A DNA stretch of 56,445 nt, taken from NCBI GenBank assembly GCA_024762475.1, contig JANTHJ010000009.1, positions 1 through 56,445 on the forward strand, in the 5' to 3' direction. Source of the DNA: Chromatiales bacterium (GTDB taxonomy: Bacteria > Pseudomonadota > Gammaproteobacteria > Chromatiales > Chromatiaceae). The position numbers and the translations under genes were made by a program. Numbering within the stretch: position 1 is the stretch's first letter; each line of letters opens with the position of its first letter. Of this stretch, positions 9,588 through 17,650 are shown piece by piece. The notes beneath the pieces were generated by a model, which had not been told where the DNA came from, did not search any database, and saw only the letters and a program-made list of their open reading frames with translations.

Positions 9588-9776
9588 TCAGCGCCGATCG
9601 CGCGCCCGCAACCAGCTTCTTCGCAGCCCCTCTCCAAGGCCAAGCACTGCCGGCACCAGCAAGAGCATCAGCCAGAGGTGTTCTGCCGCATGCGCCATGC
9701 CCTCGCTGGCGCTCACATGCGCCTGCGCAGCGTGGCCGATCATCAGCAGGCCCGGGATGGTCCAGATCGCCTTCAT
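9588..9776 (-). CDS. Small membrane protein in the urea operon, unknown function
   Basis: 62 residues. It starts MKAIWTIPGLLMIGHAAQAH, which could be a cleaved signal peptide, then has a hydrophobic helix around residues 33-50 (LWLMLLLVPAVLGLG) and a basic tail. It sits between urtE and ureD, 9 bp from urtE and 1 bp before the ureD start, so it is very probably co-translated. Other urease clusters place HupE/UreJ-type membrane proteins (nickel transport) here, but this is far shorter and I cannot assign it. Confidence 0.65.
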   Translation of the reverse strand: MKAIWTIPGLLMIGHAAQAHVSASEGMAHAAEHLWLMLLLVPAVLGLGEGLRRSWLRARDRR

Positions 9777-9785
9777 ATCTCCTCC

Positions 9786-10481
9786 TCAGACAGTCAGATA
9801 CTGTCGAATCAACTCTTCGTTCAGGGATGGCATCTCGCCGCCGGCCACCGCCCTGCCCCGATCCACGATCATGAAGTCGTCCCCGACCCGGCGCGCGAAC
9901 GGCAGCTTCTGCTCCACCAGCAGCACGGTCAGGCCGATCTCGTCGATCAGCTTGCGAATGATGTCCCCGATCTGTGCCACGATGTTCGGCTGAATGCCCT
10001 CGGTCGGCTCGTCCAGAATGAGCAGCTGCGGGTCGGTGACCAGGGCGCGGCCGATCGCCAGCTGCTGCTGTTGACCACCGGAGAGGTCACCGCCCCGGCG
10101 CCCCAACATCTCGCGCAACACCGGAAACAACTCATAGATGAACTCCGGAATGGCCTTCGCGCCATCGTGACGTGCCGGCAGGCCGATCTGCAGATTCTCC
10201 TCCACGCTCAGCAAGGGAAAGATCTGGCGGCCCTGCGGCACATAGCCGATCCCCATGGGCGCGCGCTCCTCCGCGCTGGCCCGCTCGATGGGCCTGTCCC
10301 GGTAGAGGATGCTGCCTGAGCGCACCGGCTGCAAGCCCATGATGCATTCCAGTAGGGTGGTCTTGCCCACGCCATTGCGCCCCATCAGCACCGTGCACTT
10401 GCGCTCGGGGACCTCCAGATCCACATCCCACAGGGTATGAGATTCGCCATAGTAGTGATTGAGCCCCTCAACCTTCAGCAT
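9786..10481 (-). CDS. urtE: Urea ABC transporter ATP-binding protein UrtE
   Basis: 231 residues of the branched-chain amino acid (LivF) type. Walker A GRNGVGKTT, signature LSGGQQQQLAIGRAL, Walker B LLILDEPTEGIQP, and the UrtE-like ending ELIRQYLTV. It pairs with UrtD to power urea import. Its start overlaps the end of urtD by 14 bp. Confidence 0.96.
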   Translation of the reverse strand: MLKVEGLNHYYGESHTLWDVDLEVPERKCTVLMGRNGVGKTTLLECIMGLQPVRSGSILYRDRPIERASAEERAPMGIGYVPQGRQIFPLLSVEENLQIGLPARHDGAKAIPEFIYELFPVLREMLGRRGGDLSGGQQQQLAIGRALVTDPQLLILDEPTEGIQPNIVAQIGDIIRKLIDEIGLTVLLVEQKLPFARRVGDDFMIVDRGRAVAGGEMPSLNEELIRQYLTV

Positions 10482-11295
10482 CGGCGCCCCCGAGATAGAC
10501 TTCGATCACCCGCGGATCGTTCTGAACCTGGTCCATGCTGCCCTCGGCCAGGACGCCTCCCTGGTGCAATACGGTAACGCGGGACTCGAGCGAGCGCACG
10601 AAATCCATGTCATGCTCCACCACCACGACCGAATGTTTACCCGCCAGTGACTTCAACAATGCCACCGTGCGATCCATTTCCTGATGGGTCATGCCCGCCG
10701 CGGGCTCGTCCACCAGCAACAGCAGGGGATCCTGCATGAGCAGCATCCCGATCTCGAGCCACTGCTTCTGACCATGGGACAGCGAGCCCGCCCGCCGGCC
10801 ACTTTCATCCTGCAGACCGATGACTTCCAACACCTCCTCGATCTGCCCCTTTTCCTCCGGCGTCAGACGTGCCGTGAGGGTCGACCAGACGGTCTTGGGG
10901 CCCGCCATGGCCAGCTCCAGGTTCTCGAACACGCTGTGATGTTCGAATACCGTCGGTTTTTGAAATTTGCGCCCGATACCGGCCTGGGCGATCTCGGGTT
11001 CGTCCATCTGCAGCAGATTGAGGCGCTGGCCGAACCAGCAACTACCCGTATCGGGACGGGTCTTGCCGGTGATGATGTCCATCATGGTGGTCTTGCCCGC
11101 GCCATTGGGGCCGATCACACAACGCAGCTCGCCGGTGTCGACATAGAAGTTGAGACCATTGATCGCCTTGAAGCCATCGAAACTGACCGACACATCCTCC
11201 ATGTAGAGTACGGTGCCATGCGAAAGATCGAGATCTTCCACCTCGCGTGCCACCATGAAATCGAAGACCCGGTCGCGGCGCAGGATGTCGCTCAT
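10468..11295 (-). CDS. urtD: Urea ABC transporter ATP-binding protein UrtD
   Basis: 275 residues of the LivG type. Walker [10 protein letters not shown], signature LSHGQKQWLEIGMLL, Walker B LLLVDEPAAGMT, H-loop VVVVEHDMDFV. The family-specific N-terminal extension precedes VLYMEDVSVSFDGFKAI. It overlaps the end of urtC by 4 bp. Confidence 0.96.
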   Translation of the reverse strand: MSDILRRDRVFDFMVAREVEDLDLSHGTVLYMEDVSVSFDGFKAINGLNFYVDTGELRCVIGPNGAGKTTMMDIITGKTRPDTGSCWFGQRLNLLQMDEPEIAQAGIGRKFQKPTVFEHHSVFENLELAMAGPKTVWSTLTARLTPEEKGQIEEVLEVIGLQDESGRRAGSLSHGQKQWLEIGMLLMQDPLLLLVDEPAAGMTHQEMDRTVALLKSLAGKHSVVVVEHDMDFVRSLESRVTVLHQGGVLAEGSMDQVQNDPRVIEVYLGGADAEG

Positions 11296-12374
11296 TGCTC
11301 TTTCTCCCGGCGTAGCAGCCCGACAACGCCGCGCGGCAGGAACAGCGTGACCAGCACGAACAGCGCACCGAGTGCGAACAGCCAGGCGTCCGGTAACACG
11401 CCGGTGAGCCAGGTCTTGGCATAGTTGACGCCGACGGCCCCGAGTACGGCGCCGTAGAGAGTTGCCCGCCCGCCGACGGCCACCCAGACCACCACCTCGA
11501 TGGAGTTGAGCGGCTGGAATTCACTGGGATTGATGATACCCACCTGCGGCACATAGAGCGCACCGGCGATCCCGGCCAGCACCGCCGAAAAGGTGAAGAT
11601 GGCCAGTTTGAACAGCTCCACCCGATAACCGACGAAACGCGCGCGGCTCTCCGCATCCCGGATGGCCACCGCCACCCTCCCCAGACGCGAGGCGACGATG
11701 GCTCGGCAGGCGAGGTATCCGAGCAAAAGGACGACCGCCGAGGCGATGAACAGGCCCAGCCGGGTGGCGTCGGACTGAAGACTGAAGCCCAGAATATCCT
11801 TGAAGTCGGTCAGGCCGTTGTTGCCACCGAATCCCATTTCGTTGCGGAAGAAGGCCAGCATCAGGGCATAGGTCAGGGCCTGGGTGATGATGGACAGGTA
11901 CACACCGGTCACCCTCGAGCGGAAGGCGAACCAGCCAAACACGAAGGCGAGCAATCCCGGCACCAGCATCACCATCAGCATGGCGAACCAGAACTGGTCG
12001 AACCCCTGCCAGTACCAGGGCAGCTCATGCCAATTGAGAAACACCATGAAATCCGGCAATTCCGGGTTGCCGTAGACCCCGCGGTCCCCGATCTGGCGCA
12101 TCAGGTACATCCCCATGGCATAACCGCCGAGGGCAAAGAAGGCGGCATGCCCGAGACTGAGGATCCCCAGGTAACCCCACACCAGGTCCAGTGCGACCGC
12201 GAGCAACGCATAGGTCAGATACTTGCCCAGCAGGGTCACGGTGTAGCTGCTCAGATGCAGCGGATTTTCCTGCGGCAGATTCGCCATGACCGTCACCGCG
12301 ATCACCAATGCCACCAGCAGCGCCACGAAGATCTGGCCGCCACGATCGCCTTTCAGAGGACGCAGCAGAAACAT
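11292..12374 (-). CDS. urtC: Urea ABC transporter permease UrtC
   Basis: 360 residues, LivM-type inner-membrane permease with about ten hydrophobic segments, for example YLTYALLAVALDLVWGYLGI and LSLGHAAFFALGGYAMGMYL, a LivM hallmark. It forms the channel with UrtB. It begins one base after the urtB stop. Confidence 0.95.
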   Translation of the reverse strand: MFLLRPLKGDRGGQIFVALLVALVIAVTVMANLPQENPLHLSSYTVTLLGKYLTYALLAVALDLVWGYLGILSLGHAAFFALGGYAMGMYLMRQIGDRGVYGNPELPDFMVFLNWHELPWYWQGFDQFWFAMLMVMLVPGLLAFVFGWFAFRSRVTGVYLSIITQALTYALMLAFFRNEMGFGGNNGLTDFKDILGFSLQSDATRLGLFIASAVVLLLGYLACRAIVASRLGRVAVAIRDAESRARFVGYRVELFKLAIFTFSAVLAGIAGALYVPQVGIINPSEFQPLNSIEVVVWVAVGGRATLYGAVLGAVGVNYAKTWLTGVLPDAWLFALGALFVLVTLFLPRGVVGLLRREKEQ

Positions 12375-12375
12375 C

Positions 12376-13980
12376 TCAATCCTCCGCCGCCCGGCCCTTC
12401 TGCGGGAAGAGTCCGCGCGGCCGCTTCTGAATGAACAGGATCACGAAGACCAGGATCAGTATCTTGGCCATCACTGCACCGGCCCAGGGCTCCATGAACT
12501 TGTTGGCGATACCGAGCCCGAGACCACCCACCAGGGTGCCCCAAAGGTTGCCGACACCGCCGAACACCACCACCATGAAACTGTCCACGATGTATTGCTG
12601 ACCGAGGTTGGGCCCCACGTTGGTGAGCTGGGACAGCGCCACGCCCGCAACGCCGGCGATCCCCGAGCCCAGACCGAAGGTCAGCGCATCCACGCGTGCC
12701 GCGCGCACCCCCATGGCCCGCGCCATGCCGCGATTCTGCGCCACCGCGCGGACCTCCAGCCCGAGGCGGGTGCGCTTGAGTACCAAGAACAGACCGACGA
12801 AGACGAGCATGCAGAACAGAATGATGTAGAGCCGGTTGTAGGTGAGCGACAGCGCGCTGTTGATGAACAGCTGGCCGCTCATGAACTCCGGATTGGAGAC
12901 GGGCACATTCTGCGGCGAGATCACCGTCCGCACCAGCTGTTGCAGGATCAGGCTCACACCGAAGGTGGCGAGCAGGGTCTCCAGCGGGCGGCCATACAGA
13001 AAGCGAATGATGCCGCGCTCGATGGCGATACCCACCGACCCGGAGACGAGGAAGGCCGCCGGTATCGACAGCAGCAGCGACACCCCCGGCAGGCCGGGCA
13101 TGAGCTGCTGGATCAGGTAGGTGGTATAGGCCCCAAGCATGATCAATTCGCCGTGGGCCATGTTGATCACCCCCATCACGCCGAACGTGATCGCCAAGCC
13201 GATGGCGGCGAGCACCAGCACCGATCCCAGGCTCAGCCCGAAGAACAGGGTCTCGATCTGCCCCATCACCCTGACCCGGTCCTCTATCTTGCGCAGGGCG
13301 GTGGCAGCCGATTTCTGCACGCTTGGCGAGGGATCGTTCTCGGCCAATCGCACCAGCGCCTGGCGTACTGCCGGCTCGAGACTGCCGGAAACGCCCTTGA
13401 TGGCCTTCAGCCGCTCCGGCTCGTCAGGGGATTGCAGCTTCGCCAGTGCCATCACCAGTTGCATCGCATCGAGGACGGCAGGATCGGTCTCCTTCTCGAT
13501 GCGAGGTTGCAGCAGGGCGATCTGGTCCGGCGACGGGTTCTCCAGTATCGCCTCCACCGCCTTGCGTCGCGCCCGCGGATCCGGACTGTCCAGGTCGCGG
13601 GCGGCCAGGATGCTCCTGATGGTGCGCCGGAGACTGTTGTTGATTCGGAACTTCTTGAGCTTCCGCTTCTTGAACTCGCCCAATACCTGGGCAGTGAGGG
13701 CATCGGTGGCCTTGAACTGCCGGCCGTCCTTCTCGACCCAGACTACCCGTTTTTCCTTCTTGAGAACCCTCAGACGACCGTCGAGGATCCCTTCTACCCA
13801 CTGGAAACGCTCGGGCCGCTCGTTGGCGACGAGCTGTTGCAGCGCCGCCTGCTTGGCCGCGAAGTCCGAGCCCAGCAGTGCCTCGAAGGCGCGGTCCAGA
13901 TCGGGATCGCCTGTTTCCACCTTCGCGCCCAGCGCCGGCAGGGTGAACAGCAGTAGCAGCGCTATGAGCAAGCGTTTCAT
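12376..13980 (-). CDS. urtB: Urea ABC transporter permease UrtB with N-terminal periplasmic domain
   Basis: 534 residues. The LivH-type permease occupies roughly residues 240-534 (GVMGVINMAHGELIMLGAYT is its hallmark). Before it comes a signal peptide and about 210 residues of helical, HEAT-like sequence, an extension usual in UrtB. The extension is probably periplasmic and might contact UrtA. Separated from urtA by 82 bp that hold a strong hairpin. Confidence 0.95.
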   Translation of the reverse strand: MKRLLIALLLLFTLPALGAKVETGDPDLDRAFEALLGSDFAAKQAALQQLVANERPERFQWVEGILDGRLRVLKKEKRVVWVEKDGRQFKATDALTAQVLGEFKKRKLKKFRINNSLRRTIRSILAARDLDSPDPRARRKAVEAILENPSPDQIALLQPRIEKETDPAVLDAMQLVMALAKLQSPDEPERLKAIKGVSGSLEPAVRQALVRLAENDPSPSVQKSAATALRKIEDRVRVMGQIETLFFGLSLGSVLVLAAIGLAITFGVMGVINMAHGELIMLGAYTTYLIQQLMPGLPGVSLLLSIPAAFLVSGSVGIAIERGIIRFLYGRPLETLLATFGVSLILQQLVRTVISPQNVPVSNPEFMSGQLFINSALSLTYNRLYIILFCMLVFVGLFLVLKRTRLGLEVRAVAQNRGMARAMGVRAARVDALTFGLGSGIAGVAGVALSQLTNVGPNLGQQYIVDSFMVVVFGGVGNLWGTLVGGLGLGIANKFMEPWAGAVMAKILILVFVILFIQKRPRGLFPQKGRAAED

Positions 13981-14017
13981 GGAGCGTTCGAATTCTTTAG
14001 AAAAGAGGGGGAGAGCT

Positions 14018-14040
14018 GGCGGCGAGATCCTCTCGCCGCC
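14018..14040 (-). promoter_or_regulatory. Stable hairpin between urtA and urtB
   Basis: A perfect 10-bp stem GGCGGCGAGA/TCTCGCCGCC with a 3-base loop and no T-run. Such a hairpin after a binding-protein gene typically protects the upstream mRNA so the binding protein is made in excess. The effect is inferred. Confidence 0.6.
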
Positions 14041-14062
14041 GCCCCTTTCTTATGTCAGATGA

Positions 14063-15355
14063 TCAGTAGTTCTGACCCGAGCACTTGCCCGTTTTGACAT
14101 TGTAGTTACCGCAGGAGAGCGGCTTGCGCCAGTCAGCGATCAGGTCCTTGGAGCCCGGCAGGAAGTCCGACCAGGCATCGCCCACCACCAGGCCAGGGGT
14201 GCTGTAGACGATCTCGAACTGTCCGTCGTCCTGGATCTCGCCGATCAACACCGGCTTGGTGATGTGGTGATTGGGCATCATGGCCGAGTAGCCACCCGAC
14301 AGGTTCGGCGCCGTCACGCCCACCATGGCGTCCACGACCTTTTCGGGATCGGTGGTACCAGCCTTCTCCACCGCTTTCACCCACATGTTGAAGCCGATAT
14401 AGTGAGCCTCCATGGGGTCGTTGGTCACCCGGTCCTCTTTCTTGATGAACTTGTGCCAGGCCTCGATGAACTCGTCGTTGACATCAGCGTCCACGCTCAT
14501 GAAATAGTTCCATGCGGCCAGGTGGCCGACGAGCGGCTTGGTGTCAATACCTGAGAGTTCCTCTTCGCCGACCGAGAACGCCACTACCGGAATGTCCTCG
14601 GCGGAGATGCCCTGGTTGCCCAGCTCTTTATAGAAGGGCACGTTGGCATCACCATTGATGGTGGAGACCACCGCAGTCTTCTTGCCGGCAGAGCCGAACT
14701 TCTTGATGTCAGCAACGATCGATTGCCAGTCGGAATGACCAAAGGGCGTGTAGTTGATCATGATGTCCCCATCTTTCACGCCCTTGGCCTTCAGATAGGC
14801 CTCGAGGATCTTGTTCGTCGTACGGGGATAGACATAGTCGGTCCCGGCCAGCACCCAGCGCTTCACACCTTGATCCATCAGGTAGTCGACTGCCGGAATC
14901 GCCTGCTGGTTGGGTGCCGCGCCGGTATAGAAGACGTACTTGGAGGACTCTTCGCCCTCGTACTGCACCGGGTAGAACAGCGGCGTTTTCAGTTCCTCGA
15001 CCACCGGCAGTACCGACTTGCGCGACACCGAGGTCCAGCAGCCGAAAATGGCGGCAACCTTGTCTTTCTGGATCAGCTCACGTGCCTTCTCGGCGAACAG
15101 CGGCCAGTTGGACGCCGGATCCACCACCACCGGCTCGAGTTTCTTGCCCAGCAGCCCACCCTTCTTGTTCTGCTCCTCGATGAGCATCAGCATGGTGTCC
15201 TTGAGCGTGGTCTCAGAAATGGCCATGGTGCCCGAGAGCGAGTGCAGAATGCCTACCTTGATGGTGTCGGCGGCCTGAACCGCACCGCTGACCACCAGGG
15301 CTGCGGCGGCCGACACGGCCAGAGCAAGCCTGCGTACAGGAACGATTGATTTCAT
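14063..15355 (-). CDS. urtA: Urea ABC transporter substrate-binding protein UrtA
   Basis: 430 residues. A signal peptide covers about the first 28 residues (LALAVSAAAALVVSGAVQAA). The mature protein has the UrtA-type start DTIKVGILHSLSGTMAIS and stretches such as IFGCWTSVSRKSVLPVVEE and LFYPVQYEGEESS. It delivers periplasmic urea to UrtBC. First gene of the urt-ure block, preceded by a sigma-54 promoter; AGGGGAGAT serves as the ribosome-binding site. Confidence 0.96.
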   Translation of the reverse strand: MKSIVPVRRLALAVSAAAALVVSGAVQAADTIKVGILHSLSGTMAISETTLKDTMLMLIEEQNKKGGLLGKKLEPVVVDPASNWPLFAEKARELIQKDKVAAIFGCWTSVSRKSVLPVVEELKTPLFYPVQYEGEESSKYVFYTGAAPNQQAIPAVDYLMDQGVKRWVLAGTDYVYPRTTNKILEAYLKAKGVKDGDIMINYTPFGHSDWQSIVADIKKFGSAGKKTAVVSTINGDANVPFYKELGNQGISAEDIPVVAFSVGEEELSGIDTKPLVGHLAAWNYFMSVDADVNDEFIEAWHKFIKKEDRVTNDPMEAHYIGFNMWVKAVEKAGTTDPEKVVDAMVGVTAPNLSGGYSAMMPNHHITKPVLIGEIQDDGQFEIVYSTPGLVVGDAWSDFLPGSKDLIADWRKPLSCGNYNVKTGKCSGQNY

Positions 15356-15426
15356 CGCTAGCGATCTCCCCTAGATATTGAAAGTTGCGCGCCGCGGACA
15401 GAATGGTGCACGGCACCCATCTGATA

Positions 15427-15442
15427 GGCAGGGAACGTGCCA
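15427..15442 (-). promoter_or_regulatory. Sigma-54 promoter of the urt-ure block
   Basis: On the minus strand TGGCACGTTCCCTGCC keeps the GG-N10-GC spacing and the full TGGCACG -24 element; the -12 element is TGC. Transcription would start near 15416, about 60 bp before urtA. Confidence 0.8.
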
Positions 15443-15505
15443 ATCAATCACCTTATTGATTTAAAATGAAATATTTCGGAATCTGACAATAGCGGGCATC
15501 GCCAT

Positions 15506-15553
15506 TGCACCAATATAGTTCTGTCGTATTGGTATTCGCACCACAATAAAGCA
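15506..15553. promoter_or_regulatory. Pair of NtrC-like enhancer sites upstream of urtA
   Basis: Compared with TGCACCA-N3-TGGTGCA. Site 15506-15522 has a perfect left half and 4 of 7 in the right; site 15537-15553 has 6 of 7 and 4 of 7. The centres are 31 bp apart, at about -98 and -129 from the expected start, like classical NtrC enhancers. Confidence 0.6.
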
Positions 15554-15569
15554 ACCGAAGGGGCCCGTT

Positions 15570-16238
15570 CTACAATTCGGCCCACATCCTCAACAGGTTG
15601 GCATAGCTGCGGTCGACCTGCTTGGCATGGTCCGAGTCGGGCGCGGTGCGCAGCAGGTGCTCACGCGCCTGGTCTAGTTCGAAAAGCAATTCCCGCCGCT
15701 CCGACTCGCGCACGAAGCTCTGGATCCAGGTCAGGGCTACCAGGCGCTCGCCGCGGGTCACCGCCGCCACGTGATGGACGCTGCGTGAGGGGTAGACTAC
15801 CGCGCTCCCGGCCGCCAGCTTGACCCGCTGGTCGCCGAAGGGCGTACGGATCACCAGTTCGCCGCCCTCATAGCTGTCCGGGTCATTGAGAAAGAGGGTC
15901 ATGGAGACATCGGTGCGAAACTTTCCGCCCCCCATGATGGGATCATCCACATGGTCACCGTAGTGCATCCCCGGCTGGTAGCGGGCAAGAATGAAATCTG
16001 CCAGCCGATGCGGCAGCACGGCACTGCGAAAGCGGGCGTTCTGCCCCACGCTGGCCATGATGACCCGGTTGAGCCGCTGCTGAATCTGCGGGTCCGGACC
16101 CAGCTCCTGGTTCTCCTTGACCCGGCTCGCCGCCATGCCGGCGGTAAGCTTTCCATCGACGAACTCGGCACCCTCCAGGATCTCACGGATCTTGTCGATC
16201 TGGGCACTATTGAGCAGTTCGGGGATTTGCAACAGCAT
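15570..16238 (-). CDS. PKHD-type Fe(II)/2-oxoglutarate hydroxylase (PiuC/YbiX-like)
   Basis: 222 residues, the usual PiuC/YbiX length. It starts MLLQIPELLNSAQIDKIREI. The iron site is visible as HxD in MHYGDHVDDP and a distal His in RSVHHVAAVTRGER, followed by LVALTWIQSFVR. Members are often linked to iron uptake, but the substrate is unknown. It stands alone between the urt promoter region and a MITE. Confidence 0.88.
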   Translation of the reverse strand: MLLQIPELLNSAQIDKIREILEGAEFVDGKLTAGMAASRVKENQELGPDPQIQQRLNRVIMASVGQNARFRSAVLPHRLADFILARYQPGMHYGDHVDDPIMGGGKFRTDVSMTLFLNDPDSYEGGELVIRTPFGDQRVKLAAGSAVVYPSRSVHHVAAVTRGERLVALTWIQSFVRESERRELLFELDQAREHLLRTAPDSDHAKQVDRSYANLLRMWAEL

Positions 16239-16250
16239 GGCTCGATCCTA

Positions 16251-16412
16251 AGGAAGCTCTGATTGATTCTGGCGCGAGCAGATTGTGGTGAAAAATCGTC
16301 CAGTTCAAGGCGCGGATCGCACGTAATAGCAGGCTATTGCGAAGATCCGCAACGCAGAAATGGCCGATTCTACGCCGCAAGATGCCGTGTTACGAATTGA
16401 TCAGAGCTTCCC
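16251..16412. mobile_element. MITE-like element, family B, copy 2
   Basis: A 162-bp element with inverted ends AGGAAGCTCTGATTGATTCT on the left and, read in reverse complement, AGGGAAGCTCTGATCAATTC on the right. Nearly identical to the reverse complement of 3686-3885 apart from that copy's extra internal block. Flanked by CTA on both sides, a possible target duplication. Confidence 0.75.
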
Positions 16413-16494
16413 TAACTAACCCGGATGCGCGACCGGGGCATTGACGCAAGGCTCCCGTTAGAATGCGCATCGAACAATTAGCAGGAGCCCGAGC

Positions 16495-17094
16495 ATGATA
16501 CTGAAGGTCACCATTGCCGACCAATTGCTGGAACTGAACGTGCCCGATGCGCTGCTCGAGCAGGCGCAGGACTTCTTCGACAAGATGGATGCCGACATGG
16601 ACCAAGGCTGGCAGGTCAACCGCGACTGGGTGGACCGTCCGAAAGCCTATCTGCGTGGCCAGATCGCGGCCAACAAGCTGCTCACCGCCATTGAGAACCG
16701 GGATGACAGTCTGGGGCGGCTGATGGCCGGCTACATCCTCGCCCGATTTCCCGAGATCGAACTGGTAGAACTCTCCGAACAGGGCGAGATCCGCGATCAC
16801 GTGCTCACCATGAAGTCAGGCGCGGACAGTGCCGAAGAAGGGCCCAGCCTCTCCTTCAGTCATGGCGGACTCCCGCATGGTCTTAGTAAGATGGAGGCCA
16901 TGACCCAGGCCGGCAAGGACGTGAGCGGTGTGTTCAAGATGGGCCGACAATACCGCTTCTCGGTCTTCAACCACGCCACCGGCGAGTGGGACCAGTCCCC
17001 CGCCTTCGGCAGCAAGGAGGACGCCGAGGCCGCTCGGGAGAAGGTCTTCAAGCAGCGTTTCGATGCCCTGAGCCAGGCACCGCAGATCCACTGA
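16495..17094 (+). CDS. Conserved-looking hypothetical cytoplasmic protein
   Basis: 199 residues, starting MILKVTIADQLLELNVPDAL, with AGGAG upstream. The N-terminal half is acidic and helical and includes DMDQGWQVNRDWVDRPKAYL. The C-terminal part (about 145-190) has FKMGRQYRFSVFNHATGEWD followed by charged helix. No signal peptide, membrane span or cysteine. No family recognised. Confidence 0.65.
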   Translation: MILKVTIADQLLELNVPDALLEQAQDFFDKMDADMDQGWQVNRDWVDRPKAYLRGQIAANKLLTAIENRDDSLGRLMAGYILARFPEIELVELSEQGEIRDHVLTMKSGADSAEEGPSLSFSHGGLPHGLSKMEAMTQAGKDVSGVFKMGRQYRFSVFNHATGEWDQSPAFGSKEDAEAAREKVFKQRFDALSQAPQIH

Positions 17095-17130
17095 CCGTCC
17101 CCACGATCGACCGTAGAGGAAGGATCACGG

Positions 17131-17190
17131 CTGCGGGAGGGCCTTCAGGCCCGACGGATATTTCGCCGCAGCCGGAACCGCTCCCACAGC
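17131..17190. repeat. REP-like inverted repeat
   Basis: CTGCGGGAGG at 17131 opposes CGCTCCCACAG near 17180-17190, with a compact GGGCCTTCAGGCCC hairpin at 17139-17152 between. It resembles the GTGGGAGC REP unit at 2849 and lies between two hypothetical genes. Confidence 0.55.
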
Positions 17191-17225
17191 GAGAACGCCG
17201 CTATAACGGATCTCCCGACTGAACC

Positions 17226-17579
17226 ATGGCCATTATCGACCAAGTCACTGCGCCGCTGGTACTCCGTGATCCCGATGGCAGGGAAAAGGTCATCGCCTGC
17301 GCCTTCACCCATCCGCAGGGATTGCTCTGCCTCGATCTGTTCTGGCACCAATCCACCCCCGACCGGGCGGCCCACCTGCTCCGTGGCGAACTGACCGGGG
17401 AAGGTCCCTGGCGCATCGGCGACCATCGCCTGCGGGTGCTCGGCTGCCACAACACCGACCCGCATCTGGCGGAGCAGTTCGCGGCCTGGCGGGAATACCT
17501 CCAGACTCACCCGGACCAGTACCCGCCTCGCGAGCAGATCGCCGAAATCGCACGCCGACTGGGCGCCACCCCGCGATAG
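17226..17579 (+). CDS. Hypothetical protein
   Basis: 117 residues, starting MAIIDQVTAPLVLRDPDGRE. A beta-rich N-terminal half (KVIACAFTHPQGLLCLDLFW, then GEGPWRIGDHRLRVLGC) is followed by a helical tail. Cysteines near residues 24, 35 and 74 show no metal-site spacing. No family recognised; the frame ends just before the SulP promoter. Confidence 0.55.
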   Translation: MAIIDQVTAPLVLRDPDGREKVIACAFTHPQGLLCLDLFWHQSTPDRAAHLLRGELTGEGPWRIGDHRLRVLGCHNTDPHLAEQFAAWREYLQTHPDQYPPREQIAEIARRLGATPR

Positions 17580-17590
17580 CATAGAAAATT

Positions 17591-17618
17591 AGACACTCCT
17601 AATATTCTGCGTATAATG
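17591..17618 (+). promoter_or_regulatory. Sigma-70-type promoter of the SulP gene
   Basis: TAGACA (5 of 6 against TTGACA) at 17591-17596 and TATAAT at 17613-17618, with a 16-bp spacer. It lies about 33 bp before the SulP start codon. Confidence 0.65.
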
Positions 17619-17650
17619 CGCGGCCCTTTGTCGTCCGGTTCTTTTGCCCT

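Noticed and set aside
12286-13956. Long plus-strand open frame opposite urtB
   Set aside because: Shadow of urtB: Gln/His/Arg-rich low-quality protein with no recognisable domain.
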